Of a stretch of 64,000 nt of DNA, positions 37,301-49,595 are shown in pieces. Where the stretch lies: positions 248,001 through 312,000 of the forward strand of contig OZ287707.1 of the NCBI GenBank assembly GCA_965649825.1. Reading direction: 5' to 3'. This stretch comes from Penicillus capitatus. Its lineage: Eukaryota; Chlorophyta. The notes beneath the pieces are model-generated. The model did not search any database. It was not told where the DNA came from and saw nothing but the letters and a program-made list of their open reading frames with translations. Made by a program: the position numbers and the translations under genes. Every line of letters starts with the position of its first letter. Within the stretch, counting starts at the first letter, position 1.

Positions 37301-40300
37301 ATTGTCGATGAAGAACCGGTCGAAGTGCTAGGGATACAGCATTTCTTGTTGAAAATGCGAGTTCTTGAATGTATCCTAGAAGAAACTGATGAAAAAAACT
37401 TGGAAGACGTTCTAAAGGATGCACAAGCAATCAAGCTCGCTCAAGGTGCTTGCCAGCTGATCGAGCAAACGGTCGACGACGTTATGATCCGTGAAATCGT
37501 GATCAAAGAGTTCCAACACATGTCTTCCGTTTTGGAAGGATTTCCTCAGGTTCTCAATGGCACCATCGACAAAGTGAAGAAGCTGCTGGCCTTCTCGCAA
37601 GAGTTAACGTCAATGCAAATGGACAAAATCACAGATGTCTTGAAGCTCGCAAGACACGCTCCGAAGCACAGTTACGGGGTTACCTTGTTCATCTTGCAGC
37701 TAGCGGAAATACCTGAGGGTTGGTGCAGTCGAAAAGAACGAATCAGAAGGCTTGGTTCACTCGCAAAACAAATGCCTCAGCACGTCGTTGACTTTCTGCC
37801 GATGCTGGAGAGAGGCAGCGTCGGCAAAGACTCGGAAGTGCGCAAGGCGGCGTTCGATGCCATCGGGGTCGTCGTCTCGGCGGCGCCCCAGCACGCTGGC
37901 AATGTACTGCCGATCTTGGTTAAGGGGTGCGTCGACGAATACTGCGCTGTGCGTCAAGCAGCGATGGCGGCGATTGGCAGTGTCGTTGCAACGGCGCCTC
38001 AACACGCCGACAAATATCTGCCGACGCTGGTTAAGGGGTGCGTCGACGCAAACTGCGTTGTGCGTCAAGCAGCGATGGCGGCGATTGGCAGTATCCGCGC
38101 GGCGGTGCCTCAACACGCTAGAGAGGTCCTGCCGATCTTGGTGAAGGGGTGCGTCGACAAAGACTCCGACGTGCGTCAATCGGCGATGGTGGCGATTGGC
38201 AGTGTCGTCTCGGCGGCGCCCCAGCACGCCGGCGATGTACTGCCGATCTTGGTTAACGGGTGCAATGACAAAGACTCCGACGTGCGTCAAGCGGCGATGG
38301 TGGCGATTGGCAGTGTCGTCGCGGCGGCGCCTCAACACGCCGGCGAGGTTCTTTCGACGCTGGCAAAGAAGTGCGGCGACGGAAAGTGGGCCATGCGTAA
38401 AGAAGCGATAACAGCGATTGGCAGTATCGTCGTAAAGGAGCCTCAACACGCCGACGAATCTCTGCCGACGCTGGTTAAGGGGTGCGTCGACGAAAACTGC
38501 GTTGTGCGTCAAGCAGCGATGGCGGCGATTGGCAGTATCCTCGCGGCGGTGCCTCAACACGCTAGAGAGGTTCTGCCGACGCTGATTGAGGGGTGCGTCG
38601 ACATAAACTGGAACGTTCGTAAGGCGGCGATTGTGGCGATTAGCAGTGTCGTCGTGGCGGCGCCTCAACACGCCGGCGATGTACTGCCGACGCTGGCAAA
38701 AGGATTCGGAGACGAAGACATGGGCGTACGTCGAACGGCGATGGAGGCCATCGAGATTTTTTTCCAGATATTAACGAGTATCGCCGGCGGCGTGATGCCG
38801 CTGCCAAAAGGAGAATGTAAATATGGAAAATATGGGGCATGCCAGGATGTGACGGAAGTCTTGAAGAAAGCTGCCGAAGAACCGTTGAAGCTCGAAGGCG
38901 ATCTGTTTCGAGTACTTGTGAATGGCTGTCTGGATGAAGACATTGGTGTACGCCATAAAGCAATGGACGTCATTGGGAGAGTTGTGCGGCCCCCTTCGCT
39001 TGTTGCGCGTCATCTTAAGCCAATGTTGAAGAGAGAGGGCAGAAGCAAAAACTCCCATGTACGCAGAAATGCGATGGAGGCTATTGAGAGCGTCGTGAAG
39101 GCAGCGCCACATTCTGCAGTGGATTTTTTGCCAGTATTAAAGACGGGATGTCGTGATGAAGCTTCCTACGTGCGTACAAACGCGATAAAAGCCATTGGGA
39201 ATTCCGTTAGTGTTGCACTTGACGTCGCGAATGAGCTTTTGTCGATCCTGGACAAAGGGCATGCCGACGAAGATTCTGACGTCCGTGGGTCTTATATAGA
39301 AGCCATCGGCAACATCGTTAGTGTTGCGCCCCACCTCGCTTCCGGTCTGCTACGAAGGCTGACGGAAGGTAGCAGGGATAAGCACTCCGACGTGCGCTGC
39401 ACTGTGATGGAAACTGTTTCAAAATTCACAGAAGCGGAAACGAGTCTCGCAGCCAGCCTATTGGAAATTCTGAAGACTGGGTTCGAAGACGAGTCCTCAA
39501 GCACGCGCCGGAGTGCAATCAAGGGCATTGGAAGCTTCGCAGAGATGGCCCCACTCCTCGCTAACGACTTATTGGAATTGCTGAAGACAAGGTTCAGTGG
39601 CACATCTTTTAACGTGCGCCAAGATGCCGTCGATGCTGTTGTGAGCATTGTCAAAGTGGAACCGCGCCTTACGAGTAGCATTAAGAAGATGATAGAAAAA
39701 GAGTACGAAGATGAAAGTTCTGATGTTCGTGGGAACTCGATTGAAGCGATCGGGAGAATCATCACAGCATCACCGAACATCGCCAACGACTTCCTCCCTC
39801 TGCTAAAACGAGGGTGCGACGACGAAGACTCTGATGTCCGAGCTTATGCAATCGAGGCCCTCGGTAGCTTCTACGGGGCGTCGCCAATCCTCGCGCCCGC
39901 TCTTCTACCAATGTTAGAAAAAGCTTGTGGCGATGAAGACGTCGACGTACGCCAGAATGCCGTGCTTGCCATCGGAAACATCGTAATTTCGAAACCAAAC
40001 ACTGCAGTCGATTTGCTGCAAAAACTAAAAGAGATGTGCGTTGACCGAAGCTCCACCGTGCGTTGCAATGCAATCGAGACCGTGGTGACCTTCGCTAAAG
40101 CGGCGACGGGCCTCGATGCAGATTTGGTGCCCTTACTAGTCCAAGGGTGTGACGACAATACATTCAGAGTGCGCCGGTCGGCAATGGATGCAATCGGAAA
40201 CGTCGTCATATCAGTTCCGCAAATTAGTGGTGATCTCTTTCCGATGTTGGAAAGAGGGTGCGGTGACAGAGCCTTCCACATACGTTGTAAGGCAATAAAA

Positions 40301-43300
40301 GCAATAGGGAGCATGGGAAAGGCAACGCCGAACCTCGCGGACAGTTTGCTGCAATTATTGGAGCCGTCATTACAAGACACAACATCCTCTAGAATTCGTC
40401 AGAAGGCAACAGAGGCTTCCGGGAGTATCTTAGCAGTGACCCCTGAACTCTTAAGCAAGTATCTGCCAATACTGACGAGAGGTTGTGAAGACACAAACTC
40501 CGGCGTGCGCCAAAATACGATCGATGCTATGAGGAATATCATCAAAGCCGCGCCGTCGTTCGCACAAAGCCTGAGAAACATGGTGGAAGAAGGTTGCAGA
40601 GATGAAGACTCAAAAGTGCGCTGCGAAGCGATGGCGACCGTTAAGAGCATCATCGATGTAGCACCATCATCCTCACACGGTTTGCGAGGGATAGCCAGAA
40701 AGGGGTGCACAGATGAAGATTTCAAAGTGCGTCAGAATGCGATAGAAGCGATTGCGATCATCACGAAGGCAATAACGCCACATCTTCTCGAAGATTCTAT
40801 TTTGATGCTTAACAAAGCTTGCATTGACGAGGCCGCCGATGTTCGCCAAGCTGCAATAGAATCCATTCAAAGCGTCGTCTCTATGGTGCAATGCTCAGCA
40901 CTCAAAGCAGAAGGTGCGCTGAAAAGAGAATGCCGCGAAGACAAATCTGCCATCTACGGGAGTAAAGTGAAGACCGCTTGGCACGTTGTCTCGACGTTTC
41001 ATCGCTTCTTCAACGAGATTCTGCCGACGCTTGTTAAGGGGTGCGACGACAAAGACTCCGACGTGCGTCAAGCAGCTATGACGGCGGTCGGCAGTACCCT
41101 TGCGGCGGCGCCTCAGCCAGCCGGCCAGATTCTGCCAACGCTGGTTGAGGGGTGCGTCGACAAAGACTCCGACGTGCGTCAAGCAGCTATGACGGCGACT
41201 GGCGGTATCGTCGCGGCGGCGCCCTATCACGCAGGCGATGTTCTGCCGACGCTAGTGGCGAGGTGTAGCGACAACGCGTCCGACGTGCGTCAAACAGCGA
41301 TGGCGGCGGTCGGCAATATCGTCGTGGCGGCGCCTCAACACGCCGGCGATGTTATTCCGACGCTGGTCGGGGGGTGCGTCGACATAAACTGGAACGTGCG
41401 TAAGGCGGCGATCAAGGCCGTCGGTCGCATCGTCTTGGCGGCACCGCAACACGCCGGCGAGGTTCTGACAACGCTCAGGAGGGGGTGTGTCGACGATGAA
41501 TGGGACGTGCGTGAGAAGGCGTTTGAAGCAATCGGTCGCGTCTTCGCGGCGGTGCCTCAACACGCTAGAGAGGTTCTGCCGACGCTGATTGAGGGGTGCA
41601 ACGACAAAGACTCCGACGTGCGTCAAGCGGCGATGGCGGCGATTGGCAGTGTCGTCGTGGTGGCGCCTAAACTCGCCGGCGAGGTTCTGCCGACGCTGGC
41701 AAAGAAGTGCGGCGACGGAAAGTGGGCCATGCGTAAAGAAGCGATAACAGCGATTGGCAGTATTGTCGTGAAGGAGCCTCAACACGCCGATGAATCTCTG
41801 CCGACGCTGGTTAAGGGGTGCGTCGACGAAAACTGCGCTGTGCGTCAAGCAGCGATGGCGGCGATTGGCAGTGTCGTTGCAACGGCGCCTCAACACGCCG
41901 ACGAATCTCTGCCGCCGCTGGTTGAGGGGTGCGTCGACGAAAACTGCGTTGTGCGTCAAGCAGCGATGGCGGCGATTGGCAGTTTCCTCGCGGCGGTGCC
42001 TCAACACGCTAGAGAAGTTCTGCCGACGCTGGTTGAGGGGTGCGCCGACAAAGACTCCGACGTGCGTCAAGCAGCTATGACGGCGACTGGCGGTATCGTC
42101 GCGGCGGCGCCCTATCACGCAGGCGATGTTCTGCCGACGCTAGTGGCGAGGTGTAGCGACAACGCGTCCGACGTGCGTCAAACAGCGATGGCGGCGGTCG
42201 GCAATATCGTCGTGGCGGCGCCTCAACACGCCGGCGATGTTATGCCGACGCTGGACGGGGGGTGCGTCGACATAAACTGGAACGTTCGTAAGGCGGCGAT
42301 CAAGGCCGTCGGTCGCATCATCTTGGCGGCACCGCAACACGCCGGCGAGGTTCTGCCAACGCTCAGGAGGGGGTGTGTCGACGATGAATGGGACGTGCGT
42401 GAGAAGGCGTTTGAAGCAATCGGTCGCGTCTTCGCGGCGGACATTCATCACGCCGGAGAGGTTCTGCCGACGCTGATTGAGGGGTGCAACGACAAAGACT
42501 CCGACGTGCGTCAAGCGGCGATGGCGGCGATTGGAAGTGTCGTCGTGGTGGCGCCTAAACTCGCCGGCGAGGTTCTGCCGACGCTAGTTGCGAAATGTTC
42601 CGACAAAGCATCCGATGTGCGTCAAGCAGCGATGGCGGCGATTGGCAATGTCGTCGCGTCGGCGCCTTATCACACCGGCGAGGTTCTGTCAAGGCTGGCA
42701 GTGGGGACCGGAGACGAAAACTGGGCCGTGCGTCAAGCGGCGATGGCGGCGATTGGCAATGTCGTCGTGGAGGCGCCTCACCACTCCGACGATCTTCTGC
42801 CGACGCTGGCAGTGGGGACCAGAGACGAAAACTGGGTTGTGCGTCAAGCGGCGATGGCGGCGATTGGCAGTGTCGTCGTGGTGGCGCCGCACCACGCCGG
42901 CGAGGTTCTGCCGACGCTAGTTGCGAGGTGCATCGACAAAGCATCCGACGTGCGTCAAGCAGCTATGTCGGCGGTCGGCAGTATCGTCGTAAAGGAGCCT
43001 CAACACGCCGGCGATGTTCTGCCGACACTGGTTGAGGGATGCGGCGACAAAGACTCCGACGTGCGTCAAGCAGCTATGACGGCGATTGGCAGTATCGTTT
43101 CCGATTCATCGCACAACCTGAGCGTACTGTTGCAGTTATTGAGGAGAGGATGCAATGACGAAAACTTTTACGTTCGACAGAATGCGATTAAAACCGTCGG
43201 CAAGACTTTCGAAAAGAAACAGTACCTCGCAGACCAACTGCTGCCGATGCTAGAGTCTGGATGTGCGGACATAGACTTCTTTGTTCGCCAAAATGCGTTA

Positions 43301-44101
43301 GAATCTGTTTCTGAGATCGTTATAGCTGCTCCGCACCTCGCTGGCCGATTGCTAATGTATCTTTATGGAGGGTGTACCGACAACGTCTATTTTGTGCGTT
43401 GCACGGCGATCGAGGTCGTCGCGAAGATCATCAGGACAACGCCACACCTCACGGATAGACTCTTGCCGATTCTCGAGAGAGTTCAAAATGACGAAGATTT
43501 CTTTGTGCGTCTGAGGGCATTCGAGTCTGTCAGCTCGGCCATCGAGGCAGCGCCGCAACTAGTGAGTGACCTCATGCCGATGCTCGAGCGAGGGTGCGTC
43601 GATCCACACAGAGATGTTCGTTTGAATGCGTTGAAGGCCGTTGGAGATGTGACGAATCTTGTTGGCACACTCATGCCGATGCTGGAGAGAGGGTGCATCG
43701 ACGAACACAACGATATGCGTTCGAATGCATTGGAGGCTATCAGGGGAGTCGTCCAGAAGGCTCTGCACGCCATTGGCGAACTGTTGCCAATGCTTCAAAA
43801 ACGATGTGACAGCGAACACTCCTCCATTCAACAAAAACCAGAAACAACAACGACCGAATCAAGACTTGATTGGATTCCTCTATCAAGTATTTCTGCCTTA
43901 AAGAACAAGCTCTTGCTCGTTTTTGTCCAAAACTCGTTTACACTGGGTCCTCCCACGGAAGCTAAGAATGTTCCCCTTGTGATGCACGCATCATCATCTC
44001 ATGAGATTGGGAACTGGGAAGGGGAGACCCTCGACAAGTATCTTGGGCATGTGAAGAAACATTTCGAAGAGAAGTTTTCTGGCTTGTTGGAGACCTTGTG
44101 A
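34398..44101 (+). CDS. NACHT-HEAT NLR-like STAND protein 1, 3215 aa
   Basis: CDS join(34398..35906, 35963..44101), one 56-nt intron. Residues 1-503 form an all-helical N-terminal domain of unknown fold, shared with both paralogues (IDSTKSLVAAYNA, YAELANIAP). The NACHT domain follows: Walker A GNPGSGKT (~599), Walker B LLIFDGLDEA (~683), sensor LARPYNLR, and the winged-helix FPHLTFQEFFAGKHIA. From residue ~1114 come about 54 HEAT units of ~37 aa, two blocks of which are nearly identical. The last ~80 residues are a cap with HEIGNWEGE...FEEKFSGLLE. STAND NTPases of this type oligomerise on ligand sensing; here HEAT units replace LRRs as the likely sensor. Start chosen by alignment with paralogues; upstream ATG 34311 would add a hydrophobic leader. 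Confidence 0.9.
37793..38680 (+). repeat. Homogenised HEAT block 1: eight 111-bp units
   Basis: Eight consecutive 37-codon units (888 bp), each VLPxLVxGCxD-xxxx-VRQAAMxAIGS-V-AAPQHAGx, in the coding frame of the NACHT-HEAT protein. Some units are almost identical in DNA. Differences cluster at unit positions 6-8, 12-15 and 27-31. The following unit (38681) is diverging and leads into about 21 old, dissimilar units. Confidence 0.9.
41018..43126 (+). repeat. Homogenised HEAT block 2: nineteen 111-bp units
   Basis: Nineteen in-frame units of exactly 111 bp (2109 bp) of the same type as block 1. Inner-loop tetrapeptides recur as KDSD, NASD, INWN, DEWD, GKWA, ENCV and ENWA, while the scaffold residues VRQAAM-AIG stay fixed. 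The GKWA unit of block 1 (from 38348) reappears at 41684 followed by ENC-type units, suggesting exchange between blocks. Divergent units flank the block on both sides. Confidence 0.9.
41129..42571 (+). repeat. Five-unit segment duplicated with 888-bp offset
   Basis: Units at 41129-41683 (KDSD, NASD, INWN, DEWD, KDSD order) recur at 42017-42571 in the same order and almost the same bases. The distance is exactly eight units. Differences seen by eye are few and mostly clustered: V/M at a leucine-loop position, TLVG/TLDG, T/P, and VPQHAR versus DIHHAG in the fourth unit. The pattern fits a recent unequal crossover. Confidence 0.88.
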
Positions 44102-44104
44102 TAA

Positions 44105-44974
44105 AAGAATAGACGAATAGACATCTATCTCTCAATAAACGTTCATATCATCAACCGATTAAAGACGCCGGCATATCATGATTTGCTCTTTTTCGTAGCA
44201 TGTGCTTCGATGGTGCAGAAAACCACCAAACAATCGCGCGCACTGAGGAAGATTTCTGGACACCGCTGGATTATTGGCCCAACAATCATCCCAACCCTCA
44301 TAAGGATCAGAGTTCGTCCCGTCTTCTATTATGGGCATCCGCACTAGCCAGCCCACAAATCCTGCGACCACTGGAAGTCATAACGAGACAGCTAGCTTTG
44401 TTGTATCTAAACGCCCTTTTTGTCAGAAGTGTGGTTGATGAAACTGCCTCATTGGTTAATAATAGATCGGCATTCAACTGGCCACTCCCCTTACACTGGA
44501 AGTTGATGCACAAGCATTAGCATTGACTAGATGAACCAAAAGCCGGTCCTATCTCACTATCGAATCCTCGGCCCTTGCCTCACGGCCAAGGTCTCCCTGA
44601 GAGTCAGTTTATCTGTCATGAGTCAAGGATCGCCCCACTCGGGGTAGTCTATAAGGTAGTCTGGTCTCCTTCCACAATTGACCTGGCTGATCTGAATACC
44701 AACGCTAAGATCTGTGTCTTACAATGCGAAATGAGACATCAACAACATGTCAACGTTGTTCATGTGGCTGAAATCTGTGCGTTAGGCACTGCCACAATAA
44801 CCATTTAAATCGATTGATTGATGAGTCCGCAATAGCAGTTCGTAGAGAATACGTACGGCCTGCGATCATTTGAGTTTACAAGCCGAAGCCGGTAACCTCA
44901 TCCGTGGATTAAAGGTTTGTTTCAAACTTTGATATCGACAGAAATTCGTTCCGAGGCTTTCTCTAAAGGGCAGG
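44105..44974. other. Intergenic between NLR-like genes 1 and 2
   Basis: No convincing gene. A plus ORF at 44200-44520 and a minus ORF at 44159-44371 overlap and show no family features. AATAAA lies at 44134-44139, 33 nt past the stop, a plausible polyadenylation signal for gene 1. Confidence 0.4.
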
Positions 44975-45215
44975 GTGCTCAAATGCGACAATGGCAACCT
45001 CTGACGTCAGCTAAGAGACTGTGGCCATAATAAGAGTCTTCCTGGTATGATACGTCACATCAGCCGTCGATATTTTTGCATTTAATGCTAACGAGGTGCT
45101 CGACTCGTCTTTTCCTCCGTGAGATTTGTGAACCGGTGAGCGAATCTGCTCGTTCGTTGTAACTGCAAAAGACGATTCAAAAGACGATTCCACATTACGC
45201 AGGTCACGTCCGGTG
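44975..45215 (+). promoter_or_regulatory. Upstream region shared with NLR-like gene 3
   Basis: This block, beginning GTGCTCAAATGCGACAATGG, is clearly homologous in reverse complement to 58297-58523, upstream of the third NACHT gene. It probably contains the core promoter and 5' UTR. A conserved GTGAG...TTACG(C/T)AG segment inside it looks like a 5'-UTR intron (45136-45202, 67 nt; counterpart 58310-58364, 55 nt). Confidence 0.6.
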
Positions 45216-48200
45216 ATGCAGGCTCAAGTTTTGGACGAGGAGTCGTCCGTCGGAGAACCTTCTATATTTGAAGATCGTAGTCACCCTTGCCCACCCAACT
45301 CGGACGTTCAAGAACTACATGACCCAGAATTTCTGCGTGTCGTCTCTAAGGAACGCAGCATTGACAGTACCAAGTCGCTGGTCGCAGCATACAACGCCAC
45401 GACGGACAAATCTGAACGAGGTGTTCTCCTTCCATGGCTGCGTCAGTATAACACGCGCAGTGAAGAATGTTTAAGACCACAGACGGTTTTTGAGTATGCA
45501 GAGCTGGCAAAAATAGTTCCTCGTACTGGCCAGGATAAGCGTCTTCTCAGAGATTTTATTGGCGCCCTTCACTGCCATTTGCGCAAATGCAAAGGCGAGT
45601 TTCTCCATGAGAACCTTGCCAAGGCTCTGTTCAGTTCGCTCACATGGATCGAATCTTCGGTGTGTGATAAACCTGGCCAATTAAGAATCCTAGCGGCAGA
45701 CCTTGTGTCCAGTTTATCCTCCAGAGTCGAACTCACTGGACAGAACTTTTTCCAGTATGAAGCAACCTTTCTCGCAATCCACCAGGTCTTTCTCCTTTTG
45801 CATGAAATCCGCCGGTACAAATTACTTGAGGATGAAAAGGAAAAATTTCGCCAAGCTATAGAGCAGAAGAAAAAAGAAATGAAGTCATCCATGCAGCATT
45901 ACCCCGTCCGATTTAACTTCGAGCTCATCCAGCAAGCTGTCGAACGCCTAGAAACTGAAGATGCTCCGTCACGCATCACACAGGCAGGAAGTCAGGCCTT
46001 GTCTGTACTTCACAGTGGAGTGCATATCTTGCATCTTCTTAGAGACCTGGCAGTCTGGCGTATTGATCCTGCGGCAGTTAAAGAGGCATATATGAAATGC
46101 CGAGATACCATTGCCAAAGGCAGAGTATCGGAGAAGCAATGGTATGACTTGCTCCAAACTTTGACCGCAACAAGGCTTCACGCTCTCAGAACATCAGCAA
46201 ACATCGAACTCTTCAATAACGTGTATGAGATGGTAATGGAAGCGCAGAAAAAAATAAAACATGGAGAGGAGAAAAAAGCCTTAACATACGGCATCATCCA
46301 AGAAATAAAGATGCTAGCAAATCAAGGGTCTTGTGCAGACCTCCGCAAAGAAGCAACAACGAAGCTGATAGAGGTGGCGACGAACACAGCTGTCCTCGAA
46401 AGCTGGAACGATGACTCAGATCTCCTCGTTGCTCTCCTCGTTGCTGTGCACGAGAGCCACATGATAGGGGAGTATAAACCAAGAACGGCAGAAGCGCTCC
46501 GTGAGATGGTTCGGTTTTGCCCGGATCACGCCAGAAAAACACTAGCGACGTGGTTGGATGGAGCCACCATGGAAGCTAAGCTTCAAATGCAACTTCAAAT
46601 ACAGACAAATCCACAATGCAGAGAAATCTTCGTTAGTATTGGCAGAGATGTTGGATACCTTCCGCTTGCGACGATTCGCGAAAATGTGGAAGACCTCAAG
46701 AAGAAATACCTGCACGATAATTTCGCAAAAGTAAATGCTTCTCTAACATTAATTCGATCGAATGAGGATCGTGTTCGCTTTAAAGGTGCTTCCTTTGTTT
46801 GGACGGGAAGTTGGTAAGCACGTTAGGAATATGGAACATCATATCGTCATGTATCAAGGACTCGTCGAAAATAGAAGAACCGAAGAAAGAGACGACCATC
46901 CAGAAGAACACCGTGAACAGAAGAAGAATATCCCAACACCCGTTTGCATAGAGGACTTGTTCAAACCGAGATTTTTTAAAGCAGGCGCCCCAAAGAGTGA
47001 CGTTCGAAGAGTCCTTCTCTACGGGAATCCTGGTTCTGGAAAGACGTGTATCGGCAAAGTCATCGCACACAAATGGGCACTGGGAGAGATGTTGCAAGAG
47101 TTTAAAGTCATTTACGTGGTTCCGGTCGACGATCTCAATTTTATAGAAGTTAGAGCCTCGCGATGGAAGTCGATCGAAGAAGTGGTCGTGCAGATGTGCT
47201 TTAAACCAAAGGGAAGCGATATTGAGTACGAAAGTTCAAAAACTCAAGTCACCGATGATCTCAACGTGCCGAGTACATTGTTGATCTTTGACGGATTGGA
47301 TGAAGCTGGTGACTATGCTAAAAAGCTCCTTTCCGTTGTCGAAGAGCGTTCGTGCAAACTGTTGATTTTAGCACGACCGTACAATCTACGACAAATGCAA
47401 GAAAAAGTAGACATCCACTTCGAATGTCTCGGGTTTGACGATGGACAATTGAAGAATTTCATAAGCAAAGAACTGGATGAAGTTGAAGCTTCGAGGCTAA
47501 CCGAGTCCTTGCACAAGAATCGGGAAATGTGGGAGATAGTGCACATTCCAGTAGCTGCGCACATTCTTTGTTCTATGTCAAAACAAAACGGGACCGTCAT
47601 CGAAAGTTTGCGGGAAAAGGCGAACATGTTTCGGATTTACGACCACATGGCAGATTTTATTTGGAAAAGATTCCGACAAAAACTTCAAAAAACAAACCTT
47701 GACGAAGTAATTTTTTTCCAAGATTTAGAAATGGCCGCTTTCGAAGCCCTGCGGAATGGGCAAGTGATTATCAACGAAGAACTCGTCGAAAGTTGCACAA
47801 CACGGAAGAACCACTCAAAAATCATGAAAGAAAGTGGATTCCTTTTTCGCACCTTGGAAGGTTGCGAGTATCAATTCTGGCATAAGACATTTCAAGAGTT
47901 TTTTGCCGGAAGATACATTGCGAGATGCTTGAGAGAAGGATCATTGAATAAGAAAAGAAAAGTAAAAAAGTTCATTCAGAAGAGAAAGTATATCGAGTGT
48001 GCATTGACAATAGCTTTCGCTATGCACGCGTTTGTACAAATGTGCGGTGAAGATGCCTTACACGATATGTTTTCGATACTTGATGAACAACCTATCGAGG
48101 TTCTTGGGGTACAACATCTTTTTGTAAAAATGCAAGTTCTGGAGGCAAGTCTGGAGGAGGCCGAAGACCAAGACGATTTGGAAGGACTCGTAAGCGACGA

Positions 48201-49131
48201 AGAAGCAGAAGAACTAATTGAAAGAGCTCGCGAACTCTCGATTAGAACTATTGACCATGCTCCTTTTCGCCAAATCGTGGTTGGGGAGTTTAATAAGTGC
48301 TCTAATGTTTTGAAGAGATTTCCCGAAGTAGTCAGTGATACCTTAGTCGAAGGAGTGAAGGAAAGCCTAGCAAGCGAAGGAGATCTAAACAATGGAGAAA
48401 AGGCCAAAATCCGGGATGTGCTAAAGCTTGTGGAGCGCTCTCCAAGTCACAACGATGACATCAACGAGTTGCGTTTGAAATTAACAAACACGAACAAAGA
48501 TCGGAGCTGTAAGATGGATGGCACGAAGAGCATAGCGTCAATCGCAAGTGAAGCGTCGCGCCAAGTACAAGATTTGCTGTCCACAATGGAAGAAAAGTGG
48601 GGAGACGAAGGCTCCAATGTGTGTCAAAAATCGGAATCCATCGCGAGAGTCCTAGATTTGCAGCCCCACGAACTCAACCATCTATCGGCGATGATGGCGC
48701 GTCGGTGCATCGACGGAGACTTCTGTGTGCTCCACAACATGATGGAGACCATTGGATGCATCGTAGAGGTGATGCCGCAAATCGCAAGCGACTTGTTGCC
48801 GATGTTGGAGGTCGGGTGCTCCGACGAAGATTCCGATGTGTGCGAAACTGCAGAAAGGTTATTGAACGACATAAAACCAGAGAAAGTAATTCCTCCAACG
48901 GTCGGACCTCAGTCTTCATATAAAGGCGGTCTTGTGCTTCTCTTTGCATTAAAAGCTTTTACGATGAAGCCCCTCAAAAAAAGTGAAACAGTCTTTCTCG
49001 TGCATACAACATTTTCTCGGGAAATTGGAAAGTGGGACCGAAAAAACCTTAAACAATACGTCGAACTTTTGCGAAGAGAGTTCGATGAGAAGTTCCCCGG
49101 GTTATTGGATTACCTCAGAACAAAAGAATGA
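45216..49131 (+). CDS. NACHT-HEAT NLR-like STAND protein 2, 1286 aa
   Basis: CDS join(45216..46730, 46786..49131), with one 55-nt intron at the same place as in the paralogues (DNFAK / V-PLFGREVG). Residues 1-505 form the shared helical domain with IDSTKSLVAAYNA. The NACHT domain has Walker A GNPGSGKT (~586), Walker B LLIFDGLDEA (~671), LARPYNLRQM and the FWHKTFQEFFAGRYIA winged-helix signature. The HEAT part is reduced to about three poorly conserved units (AMMARRCIDGDFCVLHNMM; LLPMLEVGCSDEDSDVCE), in contrast with 54 in gene 1. The C-terminal cap has REIGKWDRK...FDEKFPGLLDYL. Role inferred: a signalling STAND NTPase with little sensor repeat. A GTG-ATG start context precedes ATG 45216. Confidence 0.9.
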
Positions 49132-49595
49132 ACAAACTCATTCAAAACATCCGTAAAACTTAAAAGGTTGAGAACTAGTGAGACGTATCAAATCTTGTTG
49201 TATCTTTCAAACTTTCAATTTTAACGATCGATCAATTACCTGCTCTTATTGGTTTGGCTGTCGAGAAGGATTTATCATCCTTTTTGTCTCTTTCGATGTC
49301 CGATTAAAATCAAAACGAAGTACATTCAATTTACAGATTCGTGCGTGACATGTTAAAGCAAGGTCATGCATTCGCAAGAACCGTTCGTTTGTGTTCGTAA
49401 CAAACGTGTTTCAATTAATAGTATTTGATGTCAGATGGTGTCACCAAGAATGAGACAAAAACTACTTCACAACCATGGGACACAGAGAAACCGTTAAGGT
49501 GACATCGCATCCCTTTCTGACTTCTATGTATCATCAATCAGAAGCTTTTTTCTAAATTCGTCTAGCCTCGATTGGCTAACAAATTCAAGGTCGAG
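49132..49595. other. Intergenic
   Basis: AT-richer 3' flank of NLR-like gene 2. No ORF or element recognised. Confidence 0.4.

Noticed and set aside
37757-38671. 304-codon ORF on the minus strand, and a similar 288-codon ORF at 41252-42118
   Set aside because: They are antisense shadows of the HEAT array. A 111-bp period (multiple of 3) with biased codons keeps other frames open. The products are monotonous Arg/His repeats with no fold.
41018-43126. Regular tandem repeats that could be mistaken for a CRISPR array or satellite
   Set aside because: The period equals 37 codons, units are in frame within a protein, and there is no repeat/spacer alternation.
44200-44808. Possible genes between NLR-like genes 1 and 2
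   Set aside because: ORFs are short, overlapping on both strands, without family features or matching splice sites.
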